The notes beneath the pieces are model-generated. The model was not told where the DNA came from and searched no databases. It was given only the letters and a program-made list of their open reading frames with translations. This document shows, piece after piece, positions 43,225-52,342 of a stretch of DNA of 64,000 nucleotides. The DNA lies in NCBI GenBank assembly GCA_947168855.1, contig CAMVNO010000004.1:186001-250000 (forward strand), read 5' to 3'. Positions within the stretch are counted from its first letter, which is position 1, and each line of letters begins with the position of its first letter. The position numbers and the translations under genes are program-made. The DNA is from an uncultured Clostridia bacterium (GTDB lineage: Bacteria; Bacillota; Clostridia; Christensenellales; CAG-138).

Positions 43225-46059
43225 ATGGAACGAAAAGATCAGGACCTTTGCATCTACGGCGCAAGGGAGCACAACCTCAAAAACATCGACCTCGTCATCC
43301 CGCGCAACAAGCTCGTGGTGATGACGGGCGTTTCCGGCTCGGGCAAGTCCTCGCTCGCCTTCGACACGATCTACGCGGAGGGGCAGCGGCGCTATGTTGA
43401 GAGCCTTTCTTCGTATGCGCGCATGTTCATCGGACAGATGGACAAGCCCGACGTCGACCGCATCGACGGGCTTTCGCCTGCGATCTCGATCGACCAGAAG
43501 AGCACGGGACACAACCCGCGTTCGACGGTCGGCACGGTCACGGAGATCTACGACTACCTGCGTCTTCTCTATGCGCGCTGCGGCATTCCGCACTGTCCGA
43601 ACTGCGGCAGAGTGATCGAACGCCAGTCCATCGACACGATCGTGGATCAGGTCATGACGCTGCCCCTCGGCAGCCGCCTCTCGATCCTGGCGCCGTGCAT
43701 CCGCGGGCGCAAGGGCGAACATGTGAAGGTCATTGAGCGGCTGCAGCGCGAGGGCTATGTGCGTGTGCGCGTCGACGGCGAGGTATATCCGATCGAAGAG
43801 GCGCCGGCGCTCGACAAGCAGAAAAAGCACACGATCGAAGCAGTCATCGACCGCATCGTGCTGAAGGAGGGCGTGGAAAGCCGGCTTACCGAATCGCTGG
43901 AACACGCGTTCGCGCTCGGGCAGAACCTTGCGATTGTCGCGGTGCAGGACGGGGAAGAGACGCTGTTTTCCCAGAACTACGCCTGTCCGGACTGCGGCAT
44001 CGCGCTCGAAGAGCTCGCGCCGCGCGCGTTTTCGTTCAACAACCCGTTCGGCGCGTGCCCGACGTGTCTGGGTCTCGGCGAACAGATGAAGATCGATCCC
44101 GGTCTGGTCGTGCCGGACGAATCGCTGTCGCTGAACACAGGCGCGATCGTTGCGCCGGGCTGGAAGAGCGGCTCGAATAACGTCTTTTCCGATATGTATT
44201 ATGAGGCGATCGCACGGCATTTCGGCTTTACGATGGACACGCCGTTTGCGGACATTCCCGAAGCGGGACGGAACGCGCTGCTGTACGGCACCAAGGAGAA
44301 GATGGACGTGCAGTACGAGCGCAGCTTCGGCGGCGGACACTTTTTGGCGACGTTTGAGGGCATCGTGCCGAACATGGAGCGGCGGTACCGCGAATCGCAG
44401 AGCGATTGGGCAAAGGCGGACATCGAAAGCTACATGGCGCACATCCCGTGCCCGGACTGCAAGGGGAAGCGCTTAAAGCCCACGTCGCTCGCCGTCACCG
44501 TCGGCGGGATCAACATCGCCGACCTCTGCGACATGAACGTCCGACGCTCGCGAGAATTTCTCGGCAATCTGACGCTGACGCCCACGCAGCAGACGATCGC
44601 CGCGGCGATTTTAAAGGAGCTCGACGCAAGGCTCGGCTTCCTCGTCAACGTCGGATTGAATTACCTCACGCTGTCCCGCGGGGCGGCGACGCTGTCCGGC
44701 GGCGAAAGCCAGCGCATCCGGCTCGCCACGCAGATCGGCAGCGGGCTGGTCGGCGTGCTCTATATCCTCGACGAGCCCAGTATCGGTCTCCATCAGCGCG
44801 ACAACGCAAAGCTGCTCGAAACCCTGAAGGGACTTCGCGATCTCGGCAACACGCTGATCGTCGTCGAGCATGACGAGGAGACCATGCGCGCCGCAGACTT
44901 CATCGTCGACATCGGTCCGCGCGCCGGCGTGCACGGAGGCGAGATCATGGCGGCGGGTACGCCCGAGGAGGTCATGGCATGCGAAAACTCGCTGACCGGG
45001 CAATACCTGAGTCATAAACGCACCATCCACGTTCCCGAAACGCGGCGTCCGGGCAGCGGCAAAACGCTCACCGTGCGCGGCGCAAGGGCGAACAACCTCA
45101 AGAATATCACGGTCGATTTCCCGCTCGGCAAGTTCATCTGCGTGACCGGCGTATCCGGCTCCGGTAAGTCCTCGCTCGTCAACGAGGTGCTGAAAAAGCG
45201 CCTGCTGCACGATCTGAACCGTGCCAAGGTCCGCGCCAAGGACCACGACGGCATCGACGGGATCGAGTATCTCAACAAGATCATCGACATCGACCAGAGC
45301 CCGATCGGACGCACGCCGCGGTCGAATCCCGCAACCTATACCGGGCTCTTCGATCTCATCCGCGCGCTGTACGCGACCACGCCGGACGCAAAGCTCCGCG
45401 GCTACACGAGCGGGCGGTTCAGCTTCAACGTCAAGGGCGGACGCTGCGAAGCCTGCAAGGGCGACGGCATCGTCAAGATCGAGATGCACTTTCTGCCGGA
45501 CGTGTACGTTCCGTGCGAGGTCTGCCACGGCAAGCGCTATAACCGCGAAACGCTCGAGGTGCGCTACAAGGGCAAGAACATCTACGACGTGCTCGACATG
45601 ACGGTGGAGGAGGCGCTGCCGTTCTTTGCGCAGCATGCGAGCATCAAAAAGATCCTGAAAACGCTCGACGACGTGGGTCTCGGCTACATCAAGCTCGGGC
45701 AGCCTTCGACCACGCTTTCCGGCGGCGAAGCGCAGCGCGTGAAGCTTGCGACGGAGCTATCGCGCCGCGATACGGGCAGAACGCTCTATGTGCTTGACGA
45801 GCCGACCACGGGCCTGCACACGCACGACGTCAAGCGGCTTCTGGAGATCCTGAACCGGCTTGCAGATTCCGGCAGCACGGTCATCGTGATCGAGCACAAC
45901 CTCGACGTCATCAAAACGGCGGACCATATCATCGACCTCGGTCCGGAGGGCGGCGACGACGGCGGCACGGTGATCGCGACCGGCACGCCCGAAGAGGTCG
46001 CAGCCTGTGAACACAGCTACACCGGTCAGTTCCTCCGCCGCGCGCTCGGGGTGGAGTGA
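43225..46059 (+). CDS. uvrA: Excinuclease ABC subunit A
   Basis: A 944-residue DNA damage sensor of nucleotide excision repair. Two ABC-type ATPase halves are present: Walker [14 protein letters not shown] near residue 35 and [13 protein letters not shown] near 640, with signature [12 protein letters not shown] and [12 protein letters not shown]. Zinc modules appear as CPNCGR/CPDCG pairs in the first half and CEACKGDG...CEVCHG in the second. The length is usual. It is the last gene of the uppP-rqcP-ispDF set and is followed by a REP-like doublet. uvrB and uvrC are not in the window. Confidence 0.96.
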   Translation: MERKDQDLCIYGAREHNLKNIDLVIPRNKLVVMTGVSGSGKSSLAFDTIYAEGQRRYVESLSSYARMFIGQMDKPDVDRIDGLSPAISIDQKSTGHNPRSTVGTVTEIYDYLRLLYARCGIPHCPNCGRVIERQSIDTIVDQVMTLPLGSRLSILAPCIRGRKGEHVKVIERLQREGYVRVRVDGEVYPIEEAPALDKQKKHTIEAVIDRIVLKEGVESRLTESLEHAFALGQNLAIVAVQDGEETLFSQNYACPDCGIALEELAPRAFSFNNPFGACPTCLGLGEQMKIDPGLVVPDESLSLNTGAIVAPGWKSGSNNVFSDMYYEAIARHFGFTMDTPFADIPEAGRNALLYGTKEKMDVQYERSFGGGHFLATFEGIVPNMERRYRESQSDWAKADIESYMAHIPCPDCKGKRLKPTSLAVTVGGINIADLCDMNVRRSREFLGNLTLTPTQQTIAAAILKELDARLGFLVNVGLNYLTLSRGAATLSGGESQRIRLATQIGSGLVGVLYILDEPSIGLHQRDNAKLLETLKGLRDLGNTLIVVEHDEETMRAADFIVDIGPRAGVHGGEIMAAGTPEEVMACENSLTGQYLSHKRTIHVPETRRPGSGKTLTVRGARANNLKNITVDFPLGKFICVTGVSGSGKSSLVNEVLKKRLLHDLNRAKVRAKDHDGIDGIEYLNKIIDIDQSPIGRTPRSNPATYTGLFDLIRALYATTPDAKLRGYTSGRFSFNVKGGRCEACKGDGIVKIEMHFLPDVYVPCEVCHGKRYNRETLEVRYKGKNIYDVLDMTVEEALPFFAQHASIKKILKTLDDVGLGYIKLGQPSTTLSGGEAQRVKLATELSRRDTGRTLYVLDEPTTGLHTHDVKRLLEILNRLADSGSTVIVIEHNLDVIKTADHIIDLGPEGGDDGGTVIATGTPEEVAACEHSYTGQFLRRALGVE

Positions 46060-46071
46060 CAGAAAAGCGGG

Positions 46072-46126
46072 AGGGTGATACCCTCCGCTACGATTGATTC
46101 TTGCTGTAGGGGCGGATATCATCCGC
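46072..46126. repeat. REP-like doublet (two palindromes)
   Basis: Palindrome one pairs GCGGGAGGGT with ACCCTCCGC; palindrome two is GGGGCGGATATCATCCGCCC preceded by CTGTA. The second has the same frame (GTAGGG-purine-CGG...CCG-CCCG) as the elements around the transposase at 59.1 kb, but different core bases. It lies between uvrA and the YdcF-like gene. Confidence 0.65.
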
Positions 46127-46208
46127 CCGTTTCCGGAAATCTTTACCGTTCTGACGCATTCCGGTTATAACCGCGTGATATGCTGATCCTGTCCGAAAGG
46201 AGGAAACC

Positions 46209-46961
46209 ATGAAAGTGCTTCGTATTGTCTGTATCATAGTTGGTGCATTTTTGGTACTGGATACGCTGCTCGTGTCCATGCTGTCGAATTTCAATTTGGG
46301 CGTGATCCTGCCCGCCATCCTCGGCTTGCCGCTTCTGCTGCTTGGTGTGTTTATGCACCATATGGACCATGGATTTCCCGCGTTCGTCAAGTGGTTCCTG
46401 CTCGGCTGTTATGCCGTCGGCGTGACGGTGCTGCTTGTTATGGGTATCCTGATGGGCACGGCGGCAAAGCGCGCGGACAAGGTGGACGCGGATGCGCTGA
46501 TCGTTTTAGGCGCGGCGGTGCACGGCGACCGCGTGACGTGGGTGCTTTCGAACCGCCTCGACACGGCGGCGGACTACCTCGATTCGCATCCGGACACGGT
46601 CTGCGTGGTTTCCGGCGGACAGGGCGACGGCGAGAGCGTCACCGAAGCGTCCGCCATGCAAAAATACCTCATTGAGCGCAAGGGGATCGACGCAAGCCGC
46701 ATCCTCGTTGAGGACAAGGCGACGAGCACGCTTGAAAACTTTGCGTTCTCGAAGAAGCTGATCGGCGAAACCCTCGGCGAAAACGCTTCGATCGCCTTTG
46801 TCACGACCGATTTTCACGTCTTCCGCGCGGGACGCGTGGCAAAGAAAGCGGGGATCGACGCCGCCGGCATTGCCGCGCCGGACGTCTGGTACATCCGCAT
46901 CAACAACTTCCTGCGCGAGTGCGTCGGCATCGTCGTCTACGGGCTCCGCGGGGACATTTAA
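46209..46961 (+). CDS. YdcF/SanA/ElyC family (DUF218) membrane protein
   Basis: A 250-residue protein with two or three membrane segments in the first 85 residues, then a DUF218 domain: ADALIVLGAAVHGDRVTWVLSNRLD, CVVSGGQGDGESVTEASAM, DKATSTLENFAFSKKL and FVTTDFHVFRAG. The family acts at the envelope; ElyC and SanA in E. coli affect peptidoglycan and lipid-carrier metabolism. The precise reaction is unknown. AAGGAGGAAACC precedes the ATG. A plausible promoter (TTACCG-17-TATAAC, 46143-46171) lies upstream. Confidence 0.85.
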   Translation: MKVLRIVCIIVGAFLVLDTLLVSMLSNFNLGVILPAILGLPLLLLGVFMHHMDHGFPAFVKWFLLGCYAVGVTVLLVMGILMGTAAKRADKVDADALIVLGAAVHGDRVTWVLSNRLDTAADYLDSHPDTVCVVSGGQGDGESVTEASAMQKYLIERKGIDASRILVEDKATSTLENFAFSKKLIGETLGENASIAFVTTDFHVFRAGRVAKKAGIDAAGIAAPDVWYIRINNFLRECVGIVVYGLRGDI

Positions 46962-46976
46962 TCAAGGAGAATGAAT

Positions 46977-47228
46977 ATGCTGGAATTCAAGTACGACACA
47001 CAGATGCTGATCGACGGGACCGACCTCGACGAGGACGCGATCCGCGATTATTTCCTGAACAATTTCGAGGGCGACTGTCTCCTGGCGGTCGGCGGACCCG
47101 AAACGATCAAGATCCATTTCCATACGAACGAGCCGTGGAAGGTGCTCGCATACTGCGCAGGTCTGGGCGAGATCTACGACGTCGTCATCGAGGATATGGA
47201 CCGCCAGTCCCGCGGACTGCAGGGATAA
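46977..47228 (+). CDS. Stand-alone FakA/DAK-type accessory domain protein
   Basis: An 83-residue protein that reads like one inner domain of the YloV/FakA fatty acid kinase family: an N-terminal strand KYDTQMLIDGTDLDEDAIRDYF, GDCLLAVGGPETIKIHFHTNEPW with the conserved HxHTNxP, and LGEIYDVVIEDM. In FakA this segment follows the DAK2 kinase domain. Here the kinase and DegV-like parts are absent and no partner gene adjoins. The ATG at 46977 is better spaced from AAGGAG than the one at 46971. The gene starts 15 bases after the YdcF-like gene. Confidence 0.7.
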   Translation: MLEFKYDTQMLIDGTDLDEDAIRDYFLNNFEGDCLLAVGGPETIKIHFHTNEPWKVLAYCAGLGEIYDVVIEDMDRQSRGLQG

Positions 47229-47231
47229 AGA

Positions 47232-47268
47232 AACAGCCTATCCCAAAATTGGGACAGGCTTTCTATTG
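47232..47268. terminator. Probable terminator between convergent genes
   Basis: Stem AGCCTATCCCA/TGGGACAGGCT with one mismatch and an AAAT loop, followed by TTCTATTG. A second, perfect palindrome lies 10 bases beyond. Confidence 0.55.
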
Positions 47269-47276
47269 CATATGGG

Positions 47277-47294
47277 TGTACCAAATTTGGTACA
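47277..47294. repeat. Perfect 18-base palindrome
   Basis: TGTACCAAATTTGGTACA lies three bases from the stop of the acetyltransferase gene, in the gap between convergent genes. It may be part of a double terminator or an mRNA-stabilising hairpin; operator function is less likely at this place. Confidence 0.6.
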
Positions 47295-47296
47295 TA

Positions 47297-48088
47297 TCAG
47301 ATCAAGTCAAATCCGATCAGACGTCCCGCTTCGGTAAAGCCGATCGAACGGTAGAGGGCGTTGGACGGCGCGTAGCCCGTGTCGGCATAGAGCATCGTGC
47401 GTTCGCCGCGTTCATGCGCGTCCGCGCAGACCGAGCTGACCAGCGCCTTGGCGTAGCCGTGCCCGCGGTGCTTTGCGTCCGTCACCACGGAGCCGATGTA
47501 GGCAAGCCCGTCCTTGCGCTCGTGGAACCGCACCAGCGCAACAAGTGTACCGTTTATGCACCATCCATACGCGTCGGGGCATTCGCAGAAATCCGTTCCG
47601 GCGGCAAGGCGGGCGGGGACGGGAATAGGCTCCTTTGCCTGTTCGCCGAGCTGGGCAAGGATCTCGCCGCAAAGAGCGGGGTCGAGCGCGCCGGCGGGAA
47701 TGCGTTCGCCTTCGGCGGAAAACAGATTCGGCTTTTCACAGAGATACGCGGTCAGCGGCAAACGGCGTTCGGAGGGAAAGGGGAGCGCAAGCTCCAGATA
47801 GCGGACAAGGCTTGCGCGACCGATGACGCCGGAGAGGTTATGCGCCTCCTTGAGAACGCAAAGCGACGCGGCAAGCTCGGAAAGCGTCTCGTCCGAAATG
47901 CCGCGCCGGGTGTAGATCCACGCAGGAAAGCCCTGCCCCGTGCGCACGAACAGCAGATCCTTGCCGTCCGTAAGGCACAGCGCTTCGGGCACGCGAAGAA
48001 GCTGCCGCATTTTGCGGAATGTGATCGCCTCGGCGTCGTTCGAAAACGAAAACGCCGCAGCTTCCTCTCTTGTGATTTTCCGGATCAT
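47297..48088 (-). CDS. GNAT family N-acetyltransferase (two-domain)
   Basis: A 263-residue protein. The N-terminal 130 residues are a degenerate GNAT-like half, and the C-terminal half has the full acetyl-CoA motif YIGSVVTDAKHRGHGYAKAL (R-G-H-G-Y-A) and NALYRSIGFTEAGR. The substrate is unknown. It starts three bases after the stop of the TrkA_C membrane protein gene, so the two are cotranscribed. Confidence 0.85.
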   Translation of the reverse strand: MIRKITREEAAAFSFSNDAEAITFRKMRQLLRVPEALCLTDGKDLLFVRTGQGFPAWIYTRRGISDETLSELAASLCVLKEAHNLSGVIGRASLVRYLELALPFPSERRLPLTAYLCEKPNLFSAEGERIPAGALDPALCGEILAQLGEQAKEPIPVPARLAAGTDFCECPDAYGWCINGTLVALVRFHERKDGLAYIGSVVTDAKHRGHGYAKALVSSVCADAHERGERTMLYADTGYAPSNALYRSIGFTEAGRLIGFDLI

Positions 48089-48091
48089 GGG

Positions 48092-48805
48092 TCAGTTCTC
48101 CTCGGAGAAGCGCTCCTTTGCGTCGAAAACGTCCGCAATCTTTTTGTAGTCTCCGAACACGGTCACCTTGTCGCCCGCTTCCATAACGGTCTTTGCGCCT
48201 GCAGGGACCGGTTTTTTGCCGGGCTTTTCGATCAGCATGACCATAATATTGTAATCGGCGCGAAGCCCGGTCTTCGCAAGCGACTTTTCGCGGAACGGCT
48301 CCGGAACCTCATAGAGCGTGACCTGTGCGATCGAGTCTTCGCCGAGATAGTCTAAAAGAAGCAGGGTGTTGACGTCCTTGGTGCGGGTGACGCGTCCCGC
48401 CAATCGTTCGATGAAGCGGTCGCCCCACGCGCGGATCTTCGGCACGCGCATGAAGATGATGATGATCACGGCGGCAAGGATCGGGATCAGAACGCTGAAC
48501 AGGTTCGTCATGTTGTCCAGATTGATCGAGAGGAGAACGTTGATCAGCATGGATACGATGGTGATGTTGAACACGTATCCGAAGAGCATCGTGACGCGGG
48601 CGAGACGCCGTCTCGATTTGCTGGTCAGAAGGAGCTCGCTTTCGCGCGTGGTGAAGCCGCAGCCGGTGAGAAGCGAGATGACCTGGAACCGCGCCCGCTC
48701 GGCGGGCAGCCCCGTGAAACGGAACAGCATGGTGAACAGGTCCGATATGACCCAGTAAACGATAACGACGAGTGAAAACAGCGTCAGCGCAACATAAATG
48801 TTCAT
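48092..48805 (-). CDS. Membrane protein with C-terminal TrkA_C (RCK_C) domain
   Basis: A 237-residue protein. Two hydrophobic regions (residues 3-25, and about 75-120 with ILAAVIIIIFMRVP) flank a basic loop (SKSRRRLARV). The segment from about 150 to 230 is a TrkA_C domain: IAQVTLYEVPEPFREKSLAK, VMLIEKPGKKPVPAGAKTVM, then GDKVTVFGDYKKI. TrkA_C domains sense nucleotides or c-di-AMP in potassium and other transporters. No transporter subunit is adjacent, so its partner is unknown. GAAGGGA precedes the ATG at 48805 and a good promoter lies upstream. Confidence 0.8.
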   Translation of the reverse strand: MNIYVALTLFSLVVIVYWVISDLFTMLFRFTGLPAERARFQVISLLTGCGFTTRESELLLTSKSRRRLARVTMLFGYVFNITIVSMLINVLLSINLDNMTNLFSVLIPILAAVIIIIFMRVPKIRAWGDRFIERLAGRVTRTKDVNTLLLLDYLGEDSIAQVTLYEVPEPFREKSLAKTGLRADYNIMVMLIEKPGKKPVPAGAKTVMEAGDKVTVFGDYKKIADVFDAKERFSEEN

Positions 48806-48845
48806 GGTCTGGTTCCCTTCGGTGCGATTTTTGCCGCTTTTTATC

Positions 48846-48874
48846 ATTGTAGCATGAACCGCGCGCGATATCAA
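48846..48874 (-). promoter_or_regulatory. Promoter of the TrkA_C/acetyltransferase pair
   Basis: On the minus strand TTGATA, 17 bases, TACAAT with TGC before it. Confidence 0.7.
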
Positions 48875-48910
48875 TCACGCCGGTCAATCGTTTACGTTTT
48901 TTTTCATGCG

Positions 48911-48939
48911 TTGCGAAACGAAAGGGAATGTGCTATAAT
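48911..48939 (+). promoter_or_regulatory. Promoter of the metallophosphoesterase gene
   Basis: TTGCGA at 48911-48916, 17 bases, TATAAT at 48934-48939 preceded by TGC. Confidence 0.75.
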
Positions 48940-48968
48940 GGGGCAGAATTTGTCGGGAGGTATGAAAC

Positions 48969-50039
48969 ATGCGGAAAAGACTGCGCGCCGTTTGCCTGCT
49001 GCTTGCTTTCGGTCTGCTGCTTGGCTGCGGCGGCATGGGTACGCCCGCGCCGGAGGTTGAAGCGTCCCCCGCGATTACGCCTGCGCCGACAGAGGAACCC
49101 GTTGAAGAGATCGTGATCGAACCGGTCAATACGCCGGTCCAGACGCTGCCGCCTACGCCGACGCCCACGCCGACGCCAACGCCGACCCCGACTCCGACTC
49201 CGAGCCCGACGCCCGTTCCGACGCCGTTCGGCATTGTCTGGCTGGCGGACACGCAGGCGCTTTCCTACGGGCATCCGGAAATGCTTGAAACGCTCGGCGC
49301 AGAGATCGCGGCGCGGCGGGAGCCGGAGCATATCGCCGCCGTCGTGCACACCGGCGACGTCGTCGACAACGGCTTCAAGGATTGGGAATGGGAAAACTTC
49401 GATCGCTGTCTCAACGCGTTCGCGGACGATCTGCCGTTCTATCCGGTCGCGGGAAACCACGACATCGGCGTCAAGGTGCAGAAATACGATCCGTACCTTG
49501 CGCGTCCCTTCGTGGCAAAGCTCCCCGCGGAGCAGGTTTATGAAGGCGGAAAGATGTATTATATCCTGCTCGGCGAGGGCGGGATCGAGCTGCTGCTGCT
49601 CGGCGTCGGCTGGGACTGCGGAAAAACGTCCGGCGAGCGCGCATGGATCGAGAGCGTTTTCGAACAGTATCCCGACACGCCCTGCATCCTGCTTACGCAT
49701 GCGATGCTGAAGCCGGACGGCACGGTGTTTCCGAACTCACGGTATCTCGAGAACAATATCGTCGCGCCGCATCCGAGCGTCCGGCTGGTGCTCTGCGGAC
49801 ATTCGCGCGATTCGTCGATGGCGGCGATGACCTATGATGACGACGGCGACGGCGAAGCGGACCGCACCGTGCATATGATGATGCTGAACCGGCAGGGGAA
49901 ATCGTACGCGTATCGCGTGCTGACGTTTGACCCGCTGGCGCGGTCGATCGATGTGAAAACCTACGCGATCGGCAAGAGCGAACCGCTTGAAAAGGACGAG
50001 CACTATCCGTTGAGCTTTACGCTTGAAAACGCATTCTGA
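48969..50039 (+). CDS. Calcineurin-like metallophosphoesterase lipoprotein
   Basis: A 356-residue lipoprotein: signal MRKRLRAVCLLLAFGLLLGC with Cys20, then a long Pro/Thr linker (residues about 60-83, PTPTPT units) that would span the wall. The catalytic domain follows with LADTQ (first metal Asp), HTGDVVDNG, VAGNHDIG, LTHAML and LCGHSRDS, the metallophosphoesterase motifs in order. The EF-hand-like DDDGDGEADR near residue 300 is notable. The substrate is unknown. GGGAGG precedes the ATG, and a bidirectional terminator follows. Confidence 0.88.
   Translation: MRKRLRAVCLLLAFGLLLGCGGMGTPAPEVEASPAITPAPTEEPVEEIVIEPVNTPVQTLPPTPTPTPTPTPTPTPTPSPTPVPTPFGIVWLADTQALSYGHPEMLETLGAEIAARREPEHIAAVVHTGDVVDNGFKDWEWENFDRCLNAFADDLPFYPVAGNHDIGVKVQKYDPYLARPFVAKLPAEQVYEGGKMYYILLGEGGIELLLLGVGWDCGKTSGERAWIESVFEQYPDTPCILLTHAMLKPDGTVFPNSRYLENNIVAPHPSVRLVLCGHSRDSSMAAMTYDDDGDGEADRTVHMMMLNRQGKSYAYRVLTFDPLARSIDVKTYAIGKSEPLEKDEHYPLSFTLENAF
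49149..49226 (+). repeat. Hexamer microrepeat coding for Pro-Thr linker
   Basis: About thirteen degenerate ACGCCG-like units encode the alternating PT linker of the metallophosphoesterase. The number of units is likely to vary between strains by slippage. Confidence 0.8.
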
Positions 50040-50051
50040 TCCCCGAAAACA

Positions 50052-50080
50052 AAAAACCGCCCGGACAGGGCGGTTTTTGC
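50052..50080. terminator. Bidirectional intrinsic terminator
   Basis: Perfect 11-base-pair stem AAAAACCGCCC/GGGCGGTTTTT with loop GGACA between the metallophosphoesterase and arcB genes. Confidence 0.92.
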
Positions 50081-50090
50081 TATGCGATTA

Positions 50091-51083
50091 TTATTTGTCC
50101 AGCGTGTCGGACATCGTGGCGACCATGACCGCCTTGATCGTGTGCATGCGGTTCTCCGCTTCGTCGAACACGACGCTGTGCTTACTGCGGAAGACCTCGT
50201 CGCTTACTTCCATTTCTTTGAGACCGAAGCGATCGTAGATGTCCTTGCCGACGCTCGTCTCGAGGTCGTGGAAGGACGGCAGGCAGTGCTCGAAGATGAC
50301 GTCCGGATTGCCGGTCTTCTTGAGCATGTCCATGGTCACGCGGTACGGCTCGAGGAGACGGATGCGCTCTTCAAACTGCGCTTCCTCGCCCATGGAAACC
50401 CAAACGTCGGTGTAGATGACGTCCGCGCCCTTGACCGCGTCGATCGAATCGGAAAGCTCGATCTTGCCGCCGGTCTCCTTGCAGAGCTCGCGCATGCGGT
50501 TGACAAGCTCCTCGGAGGGGAACAGGGCTTTCGGCGCGATGCCGACAAAGTGCATGCCCATCTTGGCGCAGCCGATCATCAGGGAATTGCCCATGTTGTT
50601 GCGCGCGTCGCCGACGTACACGAACTTGACTTCATGGAGCGGCTTTTTGACGTGCTCTTCGATCGTCATCCAGTCCGCAAGGACCTGCGTCGGATGATAG
50701 AGGTCCGTAAGGCCGTTCCATACCGGAACGCCGCTGTACTTGGCGAGCAGCTCGACGGTCTCCTGCTTGAAGCCGCGGAACTCGATGCCGTCATAGAATC
50801 TGCCGAGCACCTTTGCGGTGTCTTCGAGCGATTCCTTCTTGCCCATCTGGCTGTTGCTCAAAAACGTGACGTTCGCGCCCTCGTCGTATGCCGCGGTCTC
50901 AAACGCGCAGCGGGTACGGGTGGAGGTCTTCTCGAACAGCAGCACGACGTTCTTGTTCGCCATGCGCTTCGGGAAAATGCCCTGTTTCTTTTCGGCCTTG
51001 ACCTGATGCGCAAGCTTCAGAAGCTGGCGGATCTCATCGGGTGTGTAGTCGAGCAGCGTGAGAAAGTTTCTTCCCTGGAACAT
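50091..51083 (-). CDS. arcB: Ornithine carbamoyltransferase
   Basis: A 330-residue cytoplasmic enzyme. The carbamoyl-phosphate site is [13 protein letters not shown], the [12 protein letters not shown] motif holds the second phosphate contact, DVWVSMGEE is the SMG loop region, and EHCLPSFHD carries the catalytic Cys. Being next to arginine deiminase it is called the catabolic enzyme, which splits citrulline to ornithine and carbamoyl phosphate for ATP; the sequence alone does not prove direction. Carbamate kinase and the arginine/ornithine antiporter are not in the window. GAAAGGAAAC precedes the ATG. Confidence 0.92.
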   Translation of the reverse strand: MFQGRNFLTLLDYTPDEIRQLLKLAHQVKAEKKQGIFPKRMANKNVVLLFEKTSTRTRCAFETAAYDEGANVTFLSNSQMGKKESLEDTAKVLGRFYDGIEFRGFKQETVELLAKYSGVPVWNGLTDLYHPTQVLADWMTIEEHVKKPLHEVKFVYVGDARNNMGNSLMIGCAKMGMHFVGIAPKALFPSEELVNRMRELCKETGGKIELSDSIDAVKGADVIYTDVWVSMGEEAQFEERIRLLEPYRVTMDMLKKTGNPDVIFEHCLPSFHDLETSVGKDIYDRFGLKEMEVSDEVFRSKHSVVFDEAENRMHTIKAVMVATMSDTLDK

Positions 51084-51121
51084 AATGTGTTTCCTTTCTG
51101 TATGTGATATTTTTGGGTTTC

Positions 51122-52342
51122 TTATTTCGTAATGGGTTCGCGGACAAACGGCATGCTCATGCAGCGCGGACCGCCGCGTCCTCTCGAGAGCTCCGCGGAC
51201 GGGATCTCGTGAACGGTGATGCCGTTCTCTCTGAGAATGCGGTTGGTAACATAGTTGCGCGAATAGGTGATGACCTCGCCGGGCGCCACGCACAGCGTGT
51301 TCGCGCCGTCGTTCCACTGCTCGCGCGCCGCGTCGATCTCGCTCGCGCCGCCGCATTCGATGAAGCGGACCTTGCGGCCCAACGCGTCGGAGAAGACCTC
51401 AACGAGGGGACGCGCGTCCTCTTCGATCCGGATCTGTCTGCCGTCGGGCTTAGAAAGCCGGAACGCGCGCATCGTGCGGAGAATGTTCGGATGCACGACG
51501 AACGAATCGACGTCGACCATCGTCATAACGGTGTCGAGGTGCATGAACGCGCGGACCTTCGGGATATCGACCGCAAGGATCGACTGGATCCCGGTGCGCT
51601 CGCCGATCAGACGGTTCGCCGCCAGCTCGACCGCCTGCGCGCTCGTGCGCTGCGACATGCCGAACGCCACGGTCTCGGGCGAGAGCACGAGGCAGTCGCC
51701 GCCCTCCAGAGAATGCACGTCGGTGCGGTCGTGGTATTTCGGCACCCATTTATAGACCGGATGATACTTGAAGATGTACTTTGCAAACAGCGTTTCACGT
51801 CTTCTGACCTCGTTCGCCATGCGCGAGATCAGCACGCCGTCGCCGACGTTCATGAACGGATCGCGCGTGAAATAGAGGTTCGGCATGGGATCGACGTAGA
51901 ACGGGTATTTGTCGTCGGTGAAATCCACCAGATGACGCTTCTCGACCTTCGGGATGTCGCTCTTCCGGACGCCGCCCGCCAGGATCTGGATGAGCTTATC
52001 GAGCGGCTGTGCGGACAGATACTCGTTGACCGCCTGTTCGGCGCCTTCCGCCGCGATATTCGCTTCGCGGATGTACTCCCAGATGAGCTCGTCCTTCGCG
52101 TCCGCCGCCTCGATCGCTTCCTTCAGGAGCGTGTCGAGATACAGCACCTCAACGCCGCAGTCACGGAGCGTCTTTGCAAACTGGTCGTGCTCTTCCTTTG
52201 CGTGAACGAGATACGGAATGTCGTCAAACAGCTGCCGCGCGAGATAGTCCGGCATCAGGTTTTCGAGCTCCGCGCCCGGGCAGTGCAGCATGACGGTTTT
52301 GAGCTTTCCGACCTCAGACCGTACGCAGATCGGTTTATTCAT
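51122..52342 (-). CDS. arcA: Arginine deiminase
   Basis: A 406-residue enzyme that hydrolyses arginine to citrulline and ammonia. The guanidine-modifying fold is marked by [22 protein letters not shown] and [14 protein letters not shown] (catalytic His and Asp), and by the nucleophile Cys near residue 397 in GPRCMSMPF. The length is standard. Its ATG overlaps the stop of the amidase gene in ATGA (52339-52342), so translation is coupled to the dnaX-recR-amidase set. arcB follows after 38 bases. Confidence 0.95.
   Translation of the reverse strand: MNKPICVRSEVGKLKTVMLHCPGAELENLMPDYLARQLFDDIPYLVHAKEEHDQFAKTLRDCGVEVLYLDTLLKEAIEAADAKDELIWEYIREANIAAEGAEQAVNEYLSAQPLDKLIQILAGGVRKSDIPKVEKRHLVDFTDDKYPFYVDPMPNLYFTRDPFMNVGDGVLISRMANEVRRRETLFAKYIFKYHPVYKWVPKYHDRTDVHSLEGGDCLVLSPETVAFGMSQRTSAQAVELAANRLIGERTGIQSILAVDIPKVRAFMHLDTVMTMVDVDSFVVHPNILRTMRAFRLSKPDGRQIRIEEDARPLVEVFSDALGRKVRFIECGGASEIDAAREQWNDGANTLCVAPGEVITYSRNYVTNRILRENGITVHEIPSAELSRGRGGPRCMSMPFVREPITK

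Noticed and set aside
48092..48805. Potassium uptake protein TrkA
   Set aside because: Only the C-terminal TrkA_C domain is present, with membrane segments in place of the NAD-binding domain, and no TrkH neighbour.
49149..49226. Regular short repeats that could suggest a CRISPR or minisatellite
   Set aside because: The units are six bases, lie in frame inside a gene and encode Pro-Thr; there are no spacers.
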